Below, one piece after another: positions 36,301-47,089 of a DNA stretch of 64,000 nt. This DNA is from Aspidiotus rigidus. Taxonomy: Eukaryota; Arthropoda; Insecta; Hemiptera; Diaspididae. The notes beneath the pieces were generated by a model. It had not been told where the DNA came from, made no database searches, and saw nothing but the letters and a program-made list of their open reading frames with translations. The stretch covers positions 19,193,001-19,257,000 of the forward strand of contig JAVHKY010000003.1 in the NCBI GenBank assembly GCA_035079385.1, read 5' to 3'. The position numbers and the translations under genes are program-made. How positions within the stretch are numbered: the stretch's first letter is position 1; the number at the start of each line of letters is the position of its first letter.

Positions 36301-36779
36301 AATTAAATGGTCGGGTAGAAAAAGGGCCCTAATACAAAAAATAGTTTTTGAGAAAAACGCATTTTTTGAAATTTCAGTCTCACAGGATGGCCATTACTCG
36401 TATAAGAAGACTCAAATGTCGTGAAAAATTGATGGGATTAAATAAGGGTGTGTGTCCGGGTTACAAAATCGCTGCTAGTATGTGTCAAAGTCTGTGATAT
36501 TGGGGCCCTTTTTGCGATTTTCATGTGTTGTAGCGCTTGTTTCGGATCTGGATAAGGATAATAATAATGAAAAAATGTATTTCGATCCAATACCCGTATT
36601 TGCGACGATTGTGCTGCATTTATAACGGATATTATTGGGTACGAAATGACTATAGAATACCATACGCAATTTTACCAAACTGACAAAGTTATAATAATAA
36701 CCTCTTGTGCCCAGCAGAAAACTGATATCTTTCACTCCATTAGCGACCGAGTTCTCGGTTTTTGGAAAACTAGTCCTGC

Positions 36780-37270
36780 CTCAAGCTATGCTAATGCGAA
36801 GGTCCAAGCCTACTTTATACTAGCTATAATACTAAGACTTAAGCTATGTAGTAGGATCTAGTAAAGAGGCTTTAGCCTATTACAGGTCTATATTAAGCCT
36901 GGGGGGGGAAACTCGCAGATTTCTCACTCACCCACAAGGTATAGGCCTGCCTCAAGCTATGAAAATTCGGAGGTCGAAGCCTACTTTATGCTAGCTTTAT
37001 TATAAAAGGCCTAGTGTAGGATAACAATGGGGGGCGGGGTGTATATATAAAGTCACAGATTTTCAATCACCCACGGGGTATAGGCCTAGTATTTATAAGC
37101 TTGAACCTAGTATAACCCTACTACAATACAAAGTATAAGCCACCTCCTAAGTCTATGGTACATAAGAAACATAAATCGAATATAAAGCTACTATAAAGTA
37201 GGCTTGGACCTCATATAAGCCTAGCATAATACATAGTATAAACCCAGTATAATATACTGCTCGAATCAGA
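36780..37270. repeat. CTAG-rich degenerate repeat tract
   Basis: Dense, irregular 'ctagtata', 'taggcct' and 'aagcctagtat' words on both strands, including two near-copies of 'tataggcctgcctcaagctatg' about 180 bp apart (near 36775 and 36940). Same word set as at 1390, 3110, 52300 and 63360. Confidence 0.55.
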
Positions 37271-37274
37271 GAGA

Positions 37275-37395
37275 AGTCCACTCCTATCATCTATAGCTCG
37301 GAGGTGAAAATTTTTCTAAGTCCAACGTTTTTCCTCCCGGCGCCCGGCGTTCTTCATCGAATTACCCTCCAATAAAACAGGTTCCCTGTTAAAAA
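37275..37395 (+). repeat. GGTTCCC-ended repeat (copy 4)
   Basis: 'cctatcatctatagctcgga', 'cccggcgcccggcg' and the terminal AACAGGTTCCCTGTTAAAAA place it with the copies near 2700 and 2920. It lies immediately after a CTAG-rich tract, the same order as at 2.5-3.0 kb. Confidence 0.55.
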
Positions 37396-37739
37396 AATTA
37401 TTACCACCATCTCACATTTTTACAACTATACCTAATGAGCGTTCAGTCATGGTAGACGCTACACTTCAACATAGTTTTCTGCATTCTATAGTAGTCACCA
37501 GAATGATTTAAAATGTTTACTGGATGAAGTGGAGAGAGTGCTGAACTCAAATCACCAAAAATCGTAAAAGAACATTTTTTCTACCCGGCCATTCATTCAT
37601 TTGTGGAGAGTAGATATGACACGAAAATTCTGGAATTTATTTCGGGTTTCAACAGTAATATTGATACATCGATTGGAGGCTAGTATGCAATAATATGACG
37701 TCCTTGGACCTGGCCTGGGCTCTAGAAGATGCCCGTCTT

Positions 37740-38395
37740 ATGCCGTCGTCAGACAGACTAAATCTCCTCGTCTAGTCCGTAATATAATTGCTACATAGTA
37801 GAAGTATGTTAGGCTAACTAGCTGACGAGCTCATTCGCTCTGCTCGTTCGCCTTGCCATCGGTATTTTCATAGCCTTATATATTGTTGTTACATTAAAAT
37901 TTTAGCCTAGTTTAGCCCGATTAGCTTCTAAAGTAGGTCAAGGTCACGACGCATTTACGACTAACCAAAGCCCAAAGATATATCCATGTCAATAGCCTAA
38001 CGTATACGCTTATACAGCCCAGTATAGGTCAGAGCTCAAAATTTTTCCAAGTCCCCCGAGTATAAGTTTAGTATATTGGATCTAGTAAAATAAAACCTGA
38101 TACACTGTGTGTTAAGCATAGTACAATGAAGACTGGCTACTGGTTCCAAAGTAGCGAATGTAATATAGCCCAGAGTAGGTATCTACTAGTTAGAGAAAGC
38201 TTGAAGTGAATATATACTGTATGTTATTCCTAGTGTAGAATCAAGCCTAGTATAATGAAGGCCAGAGCAGTAAATGTATAGCTTAGTACTGTGTATAAAA
38301 GGCCTTCCAAGGATACAGGCCCCGAAATAGCAAAGATCCACCATGATTCCAAGTTCCGAAATTAGGCCAAGGTCATTGATGACGTCAGGCGTCAC
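37740..38395. repeat. CTAG/CCTAGTATA-rich degenerate tract
   Basis: Scattered 'agcctagt', 'cctagtgta' and 'agtatagg' words, looser than at 36.8 kb. A perfect TGACGTCA lies at 38380-38387. No coding content. Confidence 0.4.
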
Positions 38396-38646
38396 ACGAA
38401 ATATGTTTCATAGGAGAACGTGTTCCCAAATTTTCGCCCGAGCCCTAGTTCAAAGACATATCTATGTCAAAAAGCGTGCTCTTCTCAATTAACCTTACGA
38501 ATGAACTCCTAATGTCAAATTTCTTCTTCCTTCTCTTTCAGTCTGTGTAAGGCTCGACAATGAGCATATTTTCAAGTCCCTTTTATCTCCCATGTTTTTA
38601 TACATATAGTTCCAAGGTAGAAATATTTCAGATCCGAGTCTCTGTT

Positions 38647-38682
38647 CCTCCTCCTCCTCCTCCTCCTCCTCCTCCTCCTCCT
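38647..38682 (+). repeat. (CCT)n microsatellite, about 12 units
   Basis: Uninterrupted CCT trinucleotides. The polyproline and polyarginine frames crossing it are artefacts of the repeat. Confidence 0.95.
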
Positions 38683-38699
38683 CTCGAGAGCATAAGTTG

Positions 38700-40359
38700 T
38701 CGGAAGGCCGGCAAACTGTGGAAATTTCTCCCGAGTAGGGTTCTCCCCAAAAAGAACAACAAATGAATACACATACAAGTACCGCACAAAGGAAAATGAA
38801 GTTTTCATCAATATCGAACAATGAGGTGTGATACAATTTCCTAGTTTCCAGTATTTTTCAGTTTGAGCTCGAATATTATACAGACAGATTTGCTGACTGC
38901 ACGAACTCCTCACTAAACATGCGTACCGCATAGCGCATACTTAAGACACCTGAGACCTGTCGTAGTAATATAGTAATCATTTTCGCATACAGTTTACGGC
39001 ATCAGGGGAATTAGATCACACTAACTGTATAGTTGTCCTCGTAATTTTATGGCTGATATAAAAAGAAAATTAGTGAATCATAAATAATCATAATTATTAT
39101 GAGTTGCTGCGTAGTAATGGGAAGTATTCTTGAACAACTCGGAATCTTATTTTTGTGGTCTGTCGTTCGTTTAGCATTATAGGAACATATCGCAAGTTCT
39201 CTCAAGAGAGGGAGAGCTTAATTTTCGGCGCAGAATATTCAATTTGTAGGTAAAGGTGTCACTTGCCCTTCGGCCAAGATGTACTTTTTCTCGTAAAAGG
39301 TTTTGTTTCACAGCTTCTCCTGCTGTTACGACTCCATCGTCTACCAGTTCTTGAAATGGTAAACGTTATATAACGTTGCAATATTTTATTTTCGGAACTA
39401 ATAGAGTTGATGCCAAGTTTTCTAATCGTTTAAGATCCATGGCTTGAATTTAAGATACTCAATTCATATTTAAGACAAAAAGTCCTGACCCGATTCTTAT
39501 TCTGATCCCGAGATTAATCTTTGATATGAAATTCGAGAGGATGAGAGGAGCAGTTTTAATTTCTTCGCAAGTCAAATTAAGCGAACATAAAAATTTCTCT
39601 TTTATATTAGGTATATCTTTGAGTTGTTCAGCTACTTTGTTGTAGACTCCTTACTACGCACGCTCACATGTGTTGAGTGAACTTTTCAAATGAAATTTGA
39701 GCCCTCAACAAACCGAACATCGAGGTGATTGTCAGCACAGTTGACCAAAATATGCGAAAATTGGTATTATTTAGAATGGGATAGTGAAATAAAAAAAACC
39801 GACTCATAATTTGGTTACAGTGAAGACTGGAAATAGCTGAAAGTATGGATAGTTACACAAGATATATACACCCATGTTTTCGACAATACTAAACATTTCA
39901 ATCAAATATTGAACGCCTCGTTATCTATTATTGATAATTAGTATCGGAGGCTTATCACGCAATAGAAACAATACCCTCATGAAATTATTAACTATTCCGA
40001 ATCGGCCAAAATCTTATTATACAAGGATTAAATCTGTTTTGCTGAATTTTCAGCAGCTTCTTAGCTGTGACATTTTCTGTTGTGGACAGATCTTGAATGG
40101 TGAATATTTTCTCGTATAGATCATGGAAACAAAAGATTGTGCGTTCGATTCCTTCTTGTGCTGGTGAGAGTTTTTCTACCAACAATCTTAATACTAATTT
40201 CTAAAATCTGTTAAATTCATGACAATCTTCCCACAGTGGTCGATCCAATTTGATCCGGTCTCATTACGTATTCACCGACTCCTGTTATTACCATTGTATA
40301 CTCATAGCGTTGTTAATTATCATCATTATCATTAAGAATATTTCTTTCTTTTTTTACAG
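38700..40359. other. Upstream region / 5' UTR intron of the UNC-93-like gene
   Basis: No recognised repeat or coding sequence. It ends in a polypyrimidine tract and CAG at 40345-40359, so at least its end is intron. The first, untranslated exon and promoter were not identified. Confidence 0.4.
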
Positions 40360-41070
40360 ACTGACATAACGGAAAGATTTCCAAAATGGTTGTAATGCCT
40401 AGCGATGACAAATCAAATAATTTTGACCATTGCCACAGGCGAAATGATGACAGAGGGGGTTACTACGTCTCCGGCTACGATAACAAAGCGTTCAAACAGG
40501 ACGGAGATCCACTCGGTGACATCATTTCGAAACCACCCCTGCAGCCGGAAGAAGAACCCGTACCGAAGGGCAAATTTAAAATGTCCAGAAAGGAGAAATG
40601 GAGAATATTAAAAAATATAGCGACGATCAGTTTTGCTTTCATGATACAATTTACAGCCTTCCAGGGGACGGCTAATTTACAAAGTTCCATCAACGCCAAA
40701 GAAGGTCTCGGTACAGTTTCCTTATCGGCCGTGTACGCGGCTCTCGTAATTTCGTGTATATTCGTGCCGACATTTTTAATTAAAAGACTAACTGTTAAAT
40801 GGACGCTATGCTTTTCGTTATTGTGTTACGCGCCGTATATCGCGGCTCAACTCTATCCGAGATTCTACACTCTCGTGCCGGCCGGAATACTGGTCGGTCT
40901 GGGGGCCGCGCCCATGTGGGCCGCTCAGGCTACGTACCTGACGCAGGTCGCTGCCGTGTATGCGAAATTAACGGACCAACAGGTCGACGGGATCGTAGTA
41001 CGTTTTTTTGGCTTCTTCTTCCTGGCATGGCAGACTGCCGAGCTGTGGGGCAATTTGATATCTTCCCTGG
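40360..41070 (+). CDS. UNC-93-like protein, first coding exon (coding from 40386)
   Basis: UNC-93 family proteins are MFS-like multi-pass membrane proteins; founding members regulate two-pore potassium channels or trafficking. The exon follows a polypyrimidine-CAG acceptor (AG at 40358-40359) and ends at the GTAAGT donor at 41071, leaving phase 1. ATG at 40386 has a good context (AAAATGG) with 26 bases of 5' UTR. The 228 codons give a charged cytosolic N-terminus (1-72), then helices near 77-95, 113-134, 139-157, 162-184 and 203-226. Family signatures are 'AFQGTANLQSSIN', 'YAPYIAAQLYPRFYTLVPA', 'GLGAAPMWAAQATYLTQ' and 'FFLAWQTAELWGNLISSL'. The reading frame is clean with no stop, unlike the transposon remnants around it. 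Which UNC-93 paralogue it is cannot be told from this part. Confidence 0.92.
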
Positions 41071-42539
41071 GTAAGTCTAATTTAAAAATTATAACTATTC
41101 AAGGTCCTCGTAAGAAAGTGGATTTCTGTCTTTTCCCCAAATGGCTGGAGCTTATTTTTTCGCAGAGACAGTTTGTTCTGTGAGTAAAATTTCAAGTAAC
41201 GATAAAATGAGGGTAATCATCGTCTGTATTGTAATATTTTAGAGTATAAGTCCGAAGGCTTAGAATTTTTTAGTGGAGGTAATTTTCAAGTTCCTAATGC
41301 GAGAGTTTAGAAAGAAGATAGGGAAATATTTGAGATAAAGTACAAGAAGAAAAGTTCTTTTCTCCCGGTGGGACGCTTAAGTTGGCGAATTGTGCGATAA
41401 TTTCTATCATTTGATGGCAAATCCGGTCCAGCGTGAGTTTTTTCATCCAAAATTTTCTCTTACTGGTTGATTTATCACAATACTACGCTGAAATGTATGA
41501 ATAAGGCACTAGCAAGGAGGGTGAGGATTCTCGCGAGCCAAAGATGTTCCTAATTCTAGTTTAAACCATTTTCACTTCATATACAATTAGTTTGTAATTT
41601 TGAAAAATGCCTCACTTCTTTTGATCGTCTAACAGCAAGCCCTCGATACTTCCCGGAAGTGACTTGAAAATCTAAACATCACCTGCTATAGATTTACATC
41701 AAACTAAACAATGGGAGTTAGCCCTCTCGAAAACCATACCTTTAGATTATAGCTTATGACGTAATCAGCCAACCATCTACCCTCTATACGACATTTAATT
41801 CAAACTTTCGGTGGAGAATGTTGCAGTACGTTTCTGGGGAAAATGGCCACGTCGCCAGAGGTCGTCTTGCTTCCAGAAATCGTGACATCACTGTGGGACA
41901 TGAAAAAATCTCGAGTTTTGAATCCCCTACTACGGAAGGGACTTGAGGAAATTCCAAGGTCATCACAATGAAATTTCATTCAATTATGAGCTATGGCGTC
42001 ATCATCCTGTCCCGCCTCCAACGTCATCATTCTTCTTCGGCTACCTTAGATTCCTTTAGAAGCGAACTCATAAATTCCAAGGTAATTTTCCCCCTTTTTT
42101 ATCGAAATCACGCAAATTCTATAACAATTGAGTAGTCGTCTTGAGTTCCGAGCGAAGTAAATTTTAATTAGAAAATGTTTCCTCATGCCGAGATTCCAAA
42201 TTCAAGTATTTCGAAAAAAATATCGGTTGAAAAGTATCTTTGAAGTTTGTACCTCGTCACCACTCCCTGAAATAAGAACAAACTAAAAAAGGAAAAATCT
42301 GTAAACCAGAAAAAAAGAAGGTCACACTCATTCTGCCTGTCCACCATCATCTATATATGAAGTACACGTCTATTTTCTGCAGTGTATGATGCGTGTGTTA
42401 TAAAAATAATTTCTATAATAGTCGCCTCAAAAGGAATTTCATCCCTAAAAGACAGATATTCCACTTCAGGACTCGCTACGAATGATATTCGTCCATAATA
42501 TTTTCAAATAATTTTATATTCTTCTCAATGGTATTTTAG
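41071..42539 (+). other. Intron 1 within the UNC-93-like coding sequence
   Basis: 1469 bp, GTAAGT donor and TATTTTAG acceptor. The join restores a Val codon (G plus TG), giving the family phrase 'NLISSLVLSSG'. No repeat with clear ends was seen inside. Confidence 0.85.
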
Positions 42540-42765
42540 TGCTGTCAAGTGGTGCCCACGGTGGCGGTAGTCAGTCAAGCAATCATTCAATATCCGAAGA
42601 GGATTTGAAAATGTGTGGTTCTAATTTCTGTGTGATCGGCGGAAGTTCGAGCGGAAACTTGGAAAGACCACCAGATTCAGAAATTTATGAAATCAGCATA
42701 ATTTACCTTGCATGTATCGCCATCGCTGTTTCCATAATCGCGTTTCTGTTGGATCCGTTATCGAG
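42540..42765 (+). CDS. UNC-93-like protein, second coding exon
   Basis: Continues the frame of the exon ending 41070. It encodes a serine/glycine-rich extracellular-type loop with 'MCGSNFC' cysteines (CxxxxC, conserved in the family), then a hydrophobic helix 'IIYLACIAIAVSIIAFLLDP' and ends 'LSR' at a GTAAGA donor (42766), phase 2. This corresponds to transmembrane segment 6 of about 12. The remaining exons, which should carry the second half of the transporter fold, are not visible up to the window end at 64000, so the gene is partial here. Confidence 0.9.
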
Positions 42766-45057
42766 GTAAGAAACTCTATTAAGATTAGAACCACCGTCCA
42801 TAAAATTTTGATTTCGAAGAGGGAGGGTTCTGGCCTCACATGGAGACTGATGAGAACTTCTCATGGTAATCTCCGCCTTCAGTCTATATTTATATCGAGG
42901 AAATCGTGATTGCAAAGGAGGTATATGGACCTTGATCTCGTTCGGGGACCTGAGACAGTTTTCGATGGTGACCGTAGATATAGAAGCAGAGGACTTCCAT
43001 AATATAGTTACAGAAATTTGTAAAATTTTGATTTTGTGAGTGAAGTCCGAGAGTCAGTAACTCAATTAATTGAAGTGGTACTCATTGTTCAATCTCTGCT
43101 CAAGCCGTGTCACGTTTTTTGGTAAATGTGGCCCTATTCTATTCAAGGAACTCGCACAATTTTCAACTCCCAAAAGCTGATTGCTGTTCATACGAGGGAA
43201 GAGGCTCCGACCTAAGTTAGGGACTCGAAAGAATGTTTGAAGGTGACCCTCATTCATTCACTCTATAGTTTCCTTGAATAAAAATTCGCACTTCTGAAAA
43301 TATAATTTGGAGGATGAATGCATCGTTTTTTTTTTTGAAAAAAAGGAAGGTTCATCCGTCAGACATTTTTTGGGTTTTCGATATTTTCCTCTTGCTATTT
43401 ACAATTTTGGTTTCGAAGGATTTTTGATGTTTGATTGGGCCCTGCGGCATACGTGCAGGAACTTGCTCACCTCATAAGTCACTACAATTCTGAAGCTTAG
43501 CTTAATTGGAACAATTTCATAGATGGGCTGAATCCATTTCTAATATTTACACGATAATTTGAAGGCTTTACTACGTATTAAAGTTAATGTATAGAACACA
43601 GATCAATATCACGGACTACCATCATCTGCTGATGCTTTCTTTCTTATCGTGTTTGATTGTGTTATCTCACGTAAGCTCGTTAAACTACGTGGAAAAATTG
43701 AGATTTTATCTCAAAGTCGGAAATTGTGATCCAAACTGACAATTCTTATCGAATTTGCCTGCGACTGAATCTTTGCTCTATTTAAGAACTTTTACGAAGT
43801 CGTATTCACTTTCTGAATAAAGACCTGTGGTTTCTGATTTTTATTTATTCACGAAGATAGCCCCATTCTGTAACATTGCTCAGGACCGCACGCAAGGAAG
43901 AGGAGATCCGTAGTTCCTGAGGTGCGTAGATACAACAGGACCTGTGAGATTTTTTTTCTTCCAGAGGATTAGGGATTTATATAAACACCTCATCCCTCTA
44001 TTTTGGTGTTAGAAAGCCCTCATCTGAAATTCTTAGGAACCCTGATTAGAGACCGCTCTCTTGGATATGCGAAGGAAAGAAAAATAATAACGGAGCGTGT
44101 TTAATTGTATTCCTATTGCCAAGAGTATGGAATTCCTTTACGGTACCTACTAATGATTCATTTGTTTTTTGTATATATTTCGCGCGAATGATTAGTGCGA
44201 CGATTGGTATTGATGAGAAAATTAGGCGTACGGAAATAGGTTCTAGATGATGTTTGTAAAACGTTCGACTATCGCAACTACGAAAATTGTATCGGTACTT
44301 CAACAACGCATAATTATATGTGTCATTATTATTCTACATACGTGAGGTGAGACAGTTTTCGGTAATTTCGCGTCGAATCGTGGAAATAACGAGGATTTCG
44401 TAAATATTGTGGGAACTCGCCAATGGCGCGAAGATTTTTAGTAAATTCGAGCAAAAATATATCGTTATGTTATTGACTTTCCGAAAGAAAGGTATAGCTA
44501 TTGCACCGGGTATGGTCGAGGAGTGACATGTGAGACTAATTTTTTTATTCCTCGATCTTTCGAGAGGCGAACATCGCAAAAAGTATAGTAATTTTATCTC
44601 GGGATGTTTGCGTTCTTACGCGAAACTGCTATGCGGAAATTTTCAGAAGTATCGGTGAAACTGGTTCGATAGCACGGTGCATTTACTTTTTCTTCATTTT
44701 TCTGGAAGTATTTAAATTTCAATAGACTTGAGGAACGTAAAAAATTGATACAGTTTTTTTTTTTTTTTGTATATTTCGTCTTGAATGTCGAAAATGAGCC
44801 TTCATCAATTTAAGAGAACATTTTATGTACACTATATAGGCCTACCTATAATTAATACATGTGTCAGTTTTTCTTCATTAACGGTTATCTATCTAAAAAT
44901 CGTCACCGAAAGAATTGAAATCCGAGACAAATATAATTAAATTAATAATAAATACTCTACAATTCATAAATCATGAGTCCGGAGATGGTTGCCCTAGTAC
45001 CTTTTTACGTAGAGCCGCAACATTATAAATTCAGCAACTTTGCAACATCAGCTTGAA
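42766..45057 (+). other. Start of the long second intron, no repeat recognised
   Basis: Apparently unique sequence with short frames only. Runs of T near 43330 and 44757. The intron presumably continues to at least the window end. Confidence 0.45.
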
Positions 45058-45065
45058 GACACATT

Positions 45066-46240
45066 CAGAGCCGGATTAAGATACTTTGCCGCACTGTGCA
45101 AATTCTTTCTCGCCACCTCAAAATGTTTATCACACATAACTGATAGGCTATGAATGCATTTTTTGAAAAAATTATTTATTGAAGCAAGTTTTTTGCTCTC
45201 AAAAGAATACAGGAAAATCAGAAACAAAGGAAATTAAACTATTTTCTGCGTAATTTTAAATTTAAAAAAATGTTGATTATTTCTTCGACTTCTAAATTAT
45301 TGGTCAAAGTTTTTTCAATAGCTAGAATGGCTACGTTGCACAATTTTTCTTGGCCCAATGTACTGCCTAAATATTGTTTGATCCTTTTGAGTAGAGAGAA
45401 ATTGCGTTCCCCACCGGCGTTTGATACTGGTAAAGTGAGATAAATCTTTAATACTGTGTACACATTGGGAAAAGTACAAATGATTCCGGTATTTACGATA
45501 TGGGGCAACATTTGCGCTGGAGTATGCACCTTCTTCTTGAGGTCGAGCTCATTTTCATTAATGTTCAATAAATAATTTTTAAACTGCAGACACTCTTCAA
45601 GGGAATCTTCATTTAAATCATGACTATAAAATTTACACAATTTTTCAGCGCCTTTTCTGATGTCTTCCGAATCAATGTCTGTCATATTTACCAAAAAGTA
45701 AAACAAATCGGATAATTCTGCATATGCATCCTTCCTCTTATTCATTTCTAAAATTAATTTGTCCAATATGACATTGAAACAATCATAGTGCAGCTTTTCC
45801 TTAAATCCAAAAGTTGTTTCCTCCACATTTTCTCCAAATTGAAACTTCCGCTTTTTCTTCCTGCCAGTGCTCTCAGTTTGCGCTACTTAATCAATCGTTT
45901 GGTTAGTCAATTTAGCAGCTTTTGTGAGAAATTCTTCAAAGCGGGTCATGCGCATTTCTTGAAAATATTGCACTAAAGATTGAAACAATCCAACAGCCGA
46001 CCCCAGATCAACATTTACACTCTGAACATATTTGTTCACCGAGTCCACTCGTTCTAATATAACGTCCCATAGCACTATCATGAGTGCCATATCAAAACGA
46101 GATACTTTTTCCAGCAACGAATTTGCTTCGAGACAAATCAGCTTATGTCTGCAAGTATTTCAGCTGAAAAATTGCCGCCCCCAAAATTTTTGCCGCCCTG
46201 TGCATCGGCTCAGGTCGGCTCAATGGTAAATCCGGCACTG
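45066..46240 (-). mobile_element. Deleted hAT transposon with TIRs and 8-bp TSD
   Basis: The left end CAGAGCCGGATTAA and right end read inward CAGTGCCGGATTTA form inverted termini typical of hAT elements. Flanking 8-mers GACACATT (45058-45065) and GCCACATT (46241-46248) match at 7 of 8. A hAT transposase C-terminal remnant lies inside on the minus strand. 'gccgcc..tgtgca' phrases follow both termini. At 1175 bp, the zinc-finger and catalytic parts of the transposase are deleted. Confidence 0.88.
45239..46117 (-). pseudogene. hAT transposase C-terminal fragment, one internal stop
   Basis: From 46117 to 45239 the minus strand is open except for a TAA near 45886 and encodes the last ~290 residues of a hAT transposase of the ZMYM1/TTF-type lineage. 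The C-terminus carries the dimerisation-domain signature 'LTLPVSNAGGERNFSLLKRI' followed by 'KQYLGSTL' and 'LCNVAILAIE'. Basic 'GRKKKRK' precedes a helical region. The N-terminal zinc finger and the catalytic residues upstream are missing, and the right TIR begins only about 120 bp beyond. It cannot encode an active enzyme. Confidence 0.85.
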
Positions 46241-46633
46241 GCCACATTCATTACAATTAAATGGGTAGTAGCAACCAGCATATTTGTTGCTTGTAGCAAA
46301 ATCGCAATAACGTTGTTTTTTATACCAAAGTGTCTTCAAGTTATAGAGAAGGACCGGAAAATGAATGTGGCAAAATATGAACATGACTGAATAAAATGAA
46401 GATCATTTAGTCATTGTGATTGTGAATGCTTCCGAAGACTCTGTCTTATGATTTAGTATAATATTTACAGCAGCCTCCAGCAGATTGGAATCTAAAAATA
46501 TGAATCGTACCAGGCAGCGCTAAAATCAATTTCACACACTAACTCATTGATTTTATGTAGAATACATTCTAAATTTCCTAGTTTCCTCATCAACCGATGC
46601 TAGCGACCCTATAATTTGCCCGGTCCAAATAAA

Positions 46634-47076
46634 AGTTACTTAGTCAATCGTATTGGTCAAAAACTTCGCTAAAAGCTAATCCTTCAAATTGATTGGCTTT
46701 GGCTATCTGCTAACGGCTAACCCAGTCTCATTGGCTAGCTAACAGCTAGCTAATTTTGGGGCAAAATAGGATGGCTAACGGCTAAGAGTTAAAAGCTAAC
46801 AACTGAAAGTGGGGGAGGGGGCAAACATGACGAACTAAAACTCCGTTTAATTTTCCATTCTCCCATAAGACCTGTGTTGAAGACCGTTCTTTGTTCGTCA
46901 TGTATGGGAGGGGTCACTCCAATGTGGAAGGGTGAGATGTGGGGAAGAGAAAATATTAGCCGCTAGCATTTGAATGGCTAACAGCTAAACTAATGACTAA
47001 CGTGATTTCATTAGCTAATTTTGGATGAAAATTGCTCGGCTAACGGCTAATGGTTTCAGCTTAGCTAAGCAGCCCT
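46634..47076. mobile_element. Element of GGCTAACGGCTAA repeats flanked by GGTCCAAATAAA
   Basis: Many copies of 'gctaacggctaa' and 'agctaacagctaa', in both orientations, fill the interval. It ends in 'agcagccctg'-type sequence resembling a hAT CAGGGCTG end. The direct repeat GGTCCAAATAAA flanks it exactly (46622-46633 and 47077-47088), a good sign of insertion, although 12 bp is longer than the 8 bp expected for hAT. The left terminus is not recognisable as a matching TIR. Confidence 0.5.
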
Positions 47077-47089
47077 GGTCCAAATAAAT

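Larger units (their letters stand above)
36306..37593. mobile_element. Candidate TIR element (AATGGYCGGGTAGAAAAA ends)
   Basis: The 18-mer at 36306-36323 is matched, inverted, at 37576-37593 with one difference. The interval contains CTAG-rich repeat (36780-37270) and a GGTTCCC-ended repeat (37270-37400), both likely later insertions. No target duplication or transposase was found, so this is tentative. Confidence 0.35.

Noticed and set aside
38495..38931. Polyglutamate/polyarginine and polyproline proteins
   Set aside because: All cross the CCT microsatellite at 38647-38682; they are translations of the simple repeat.
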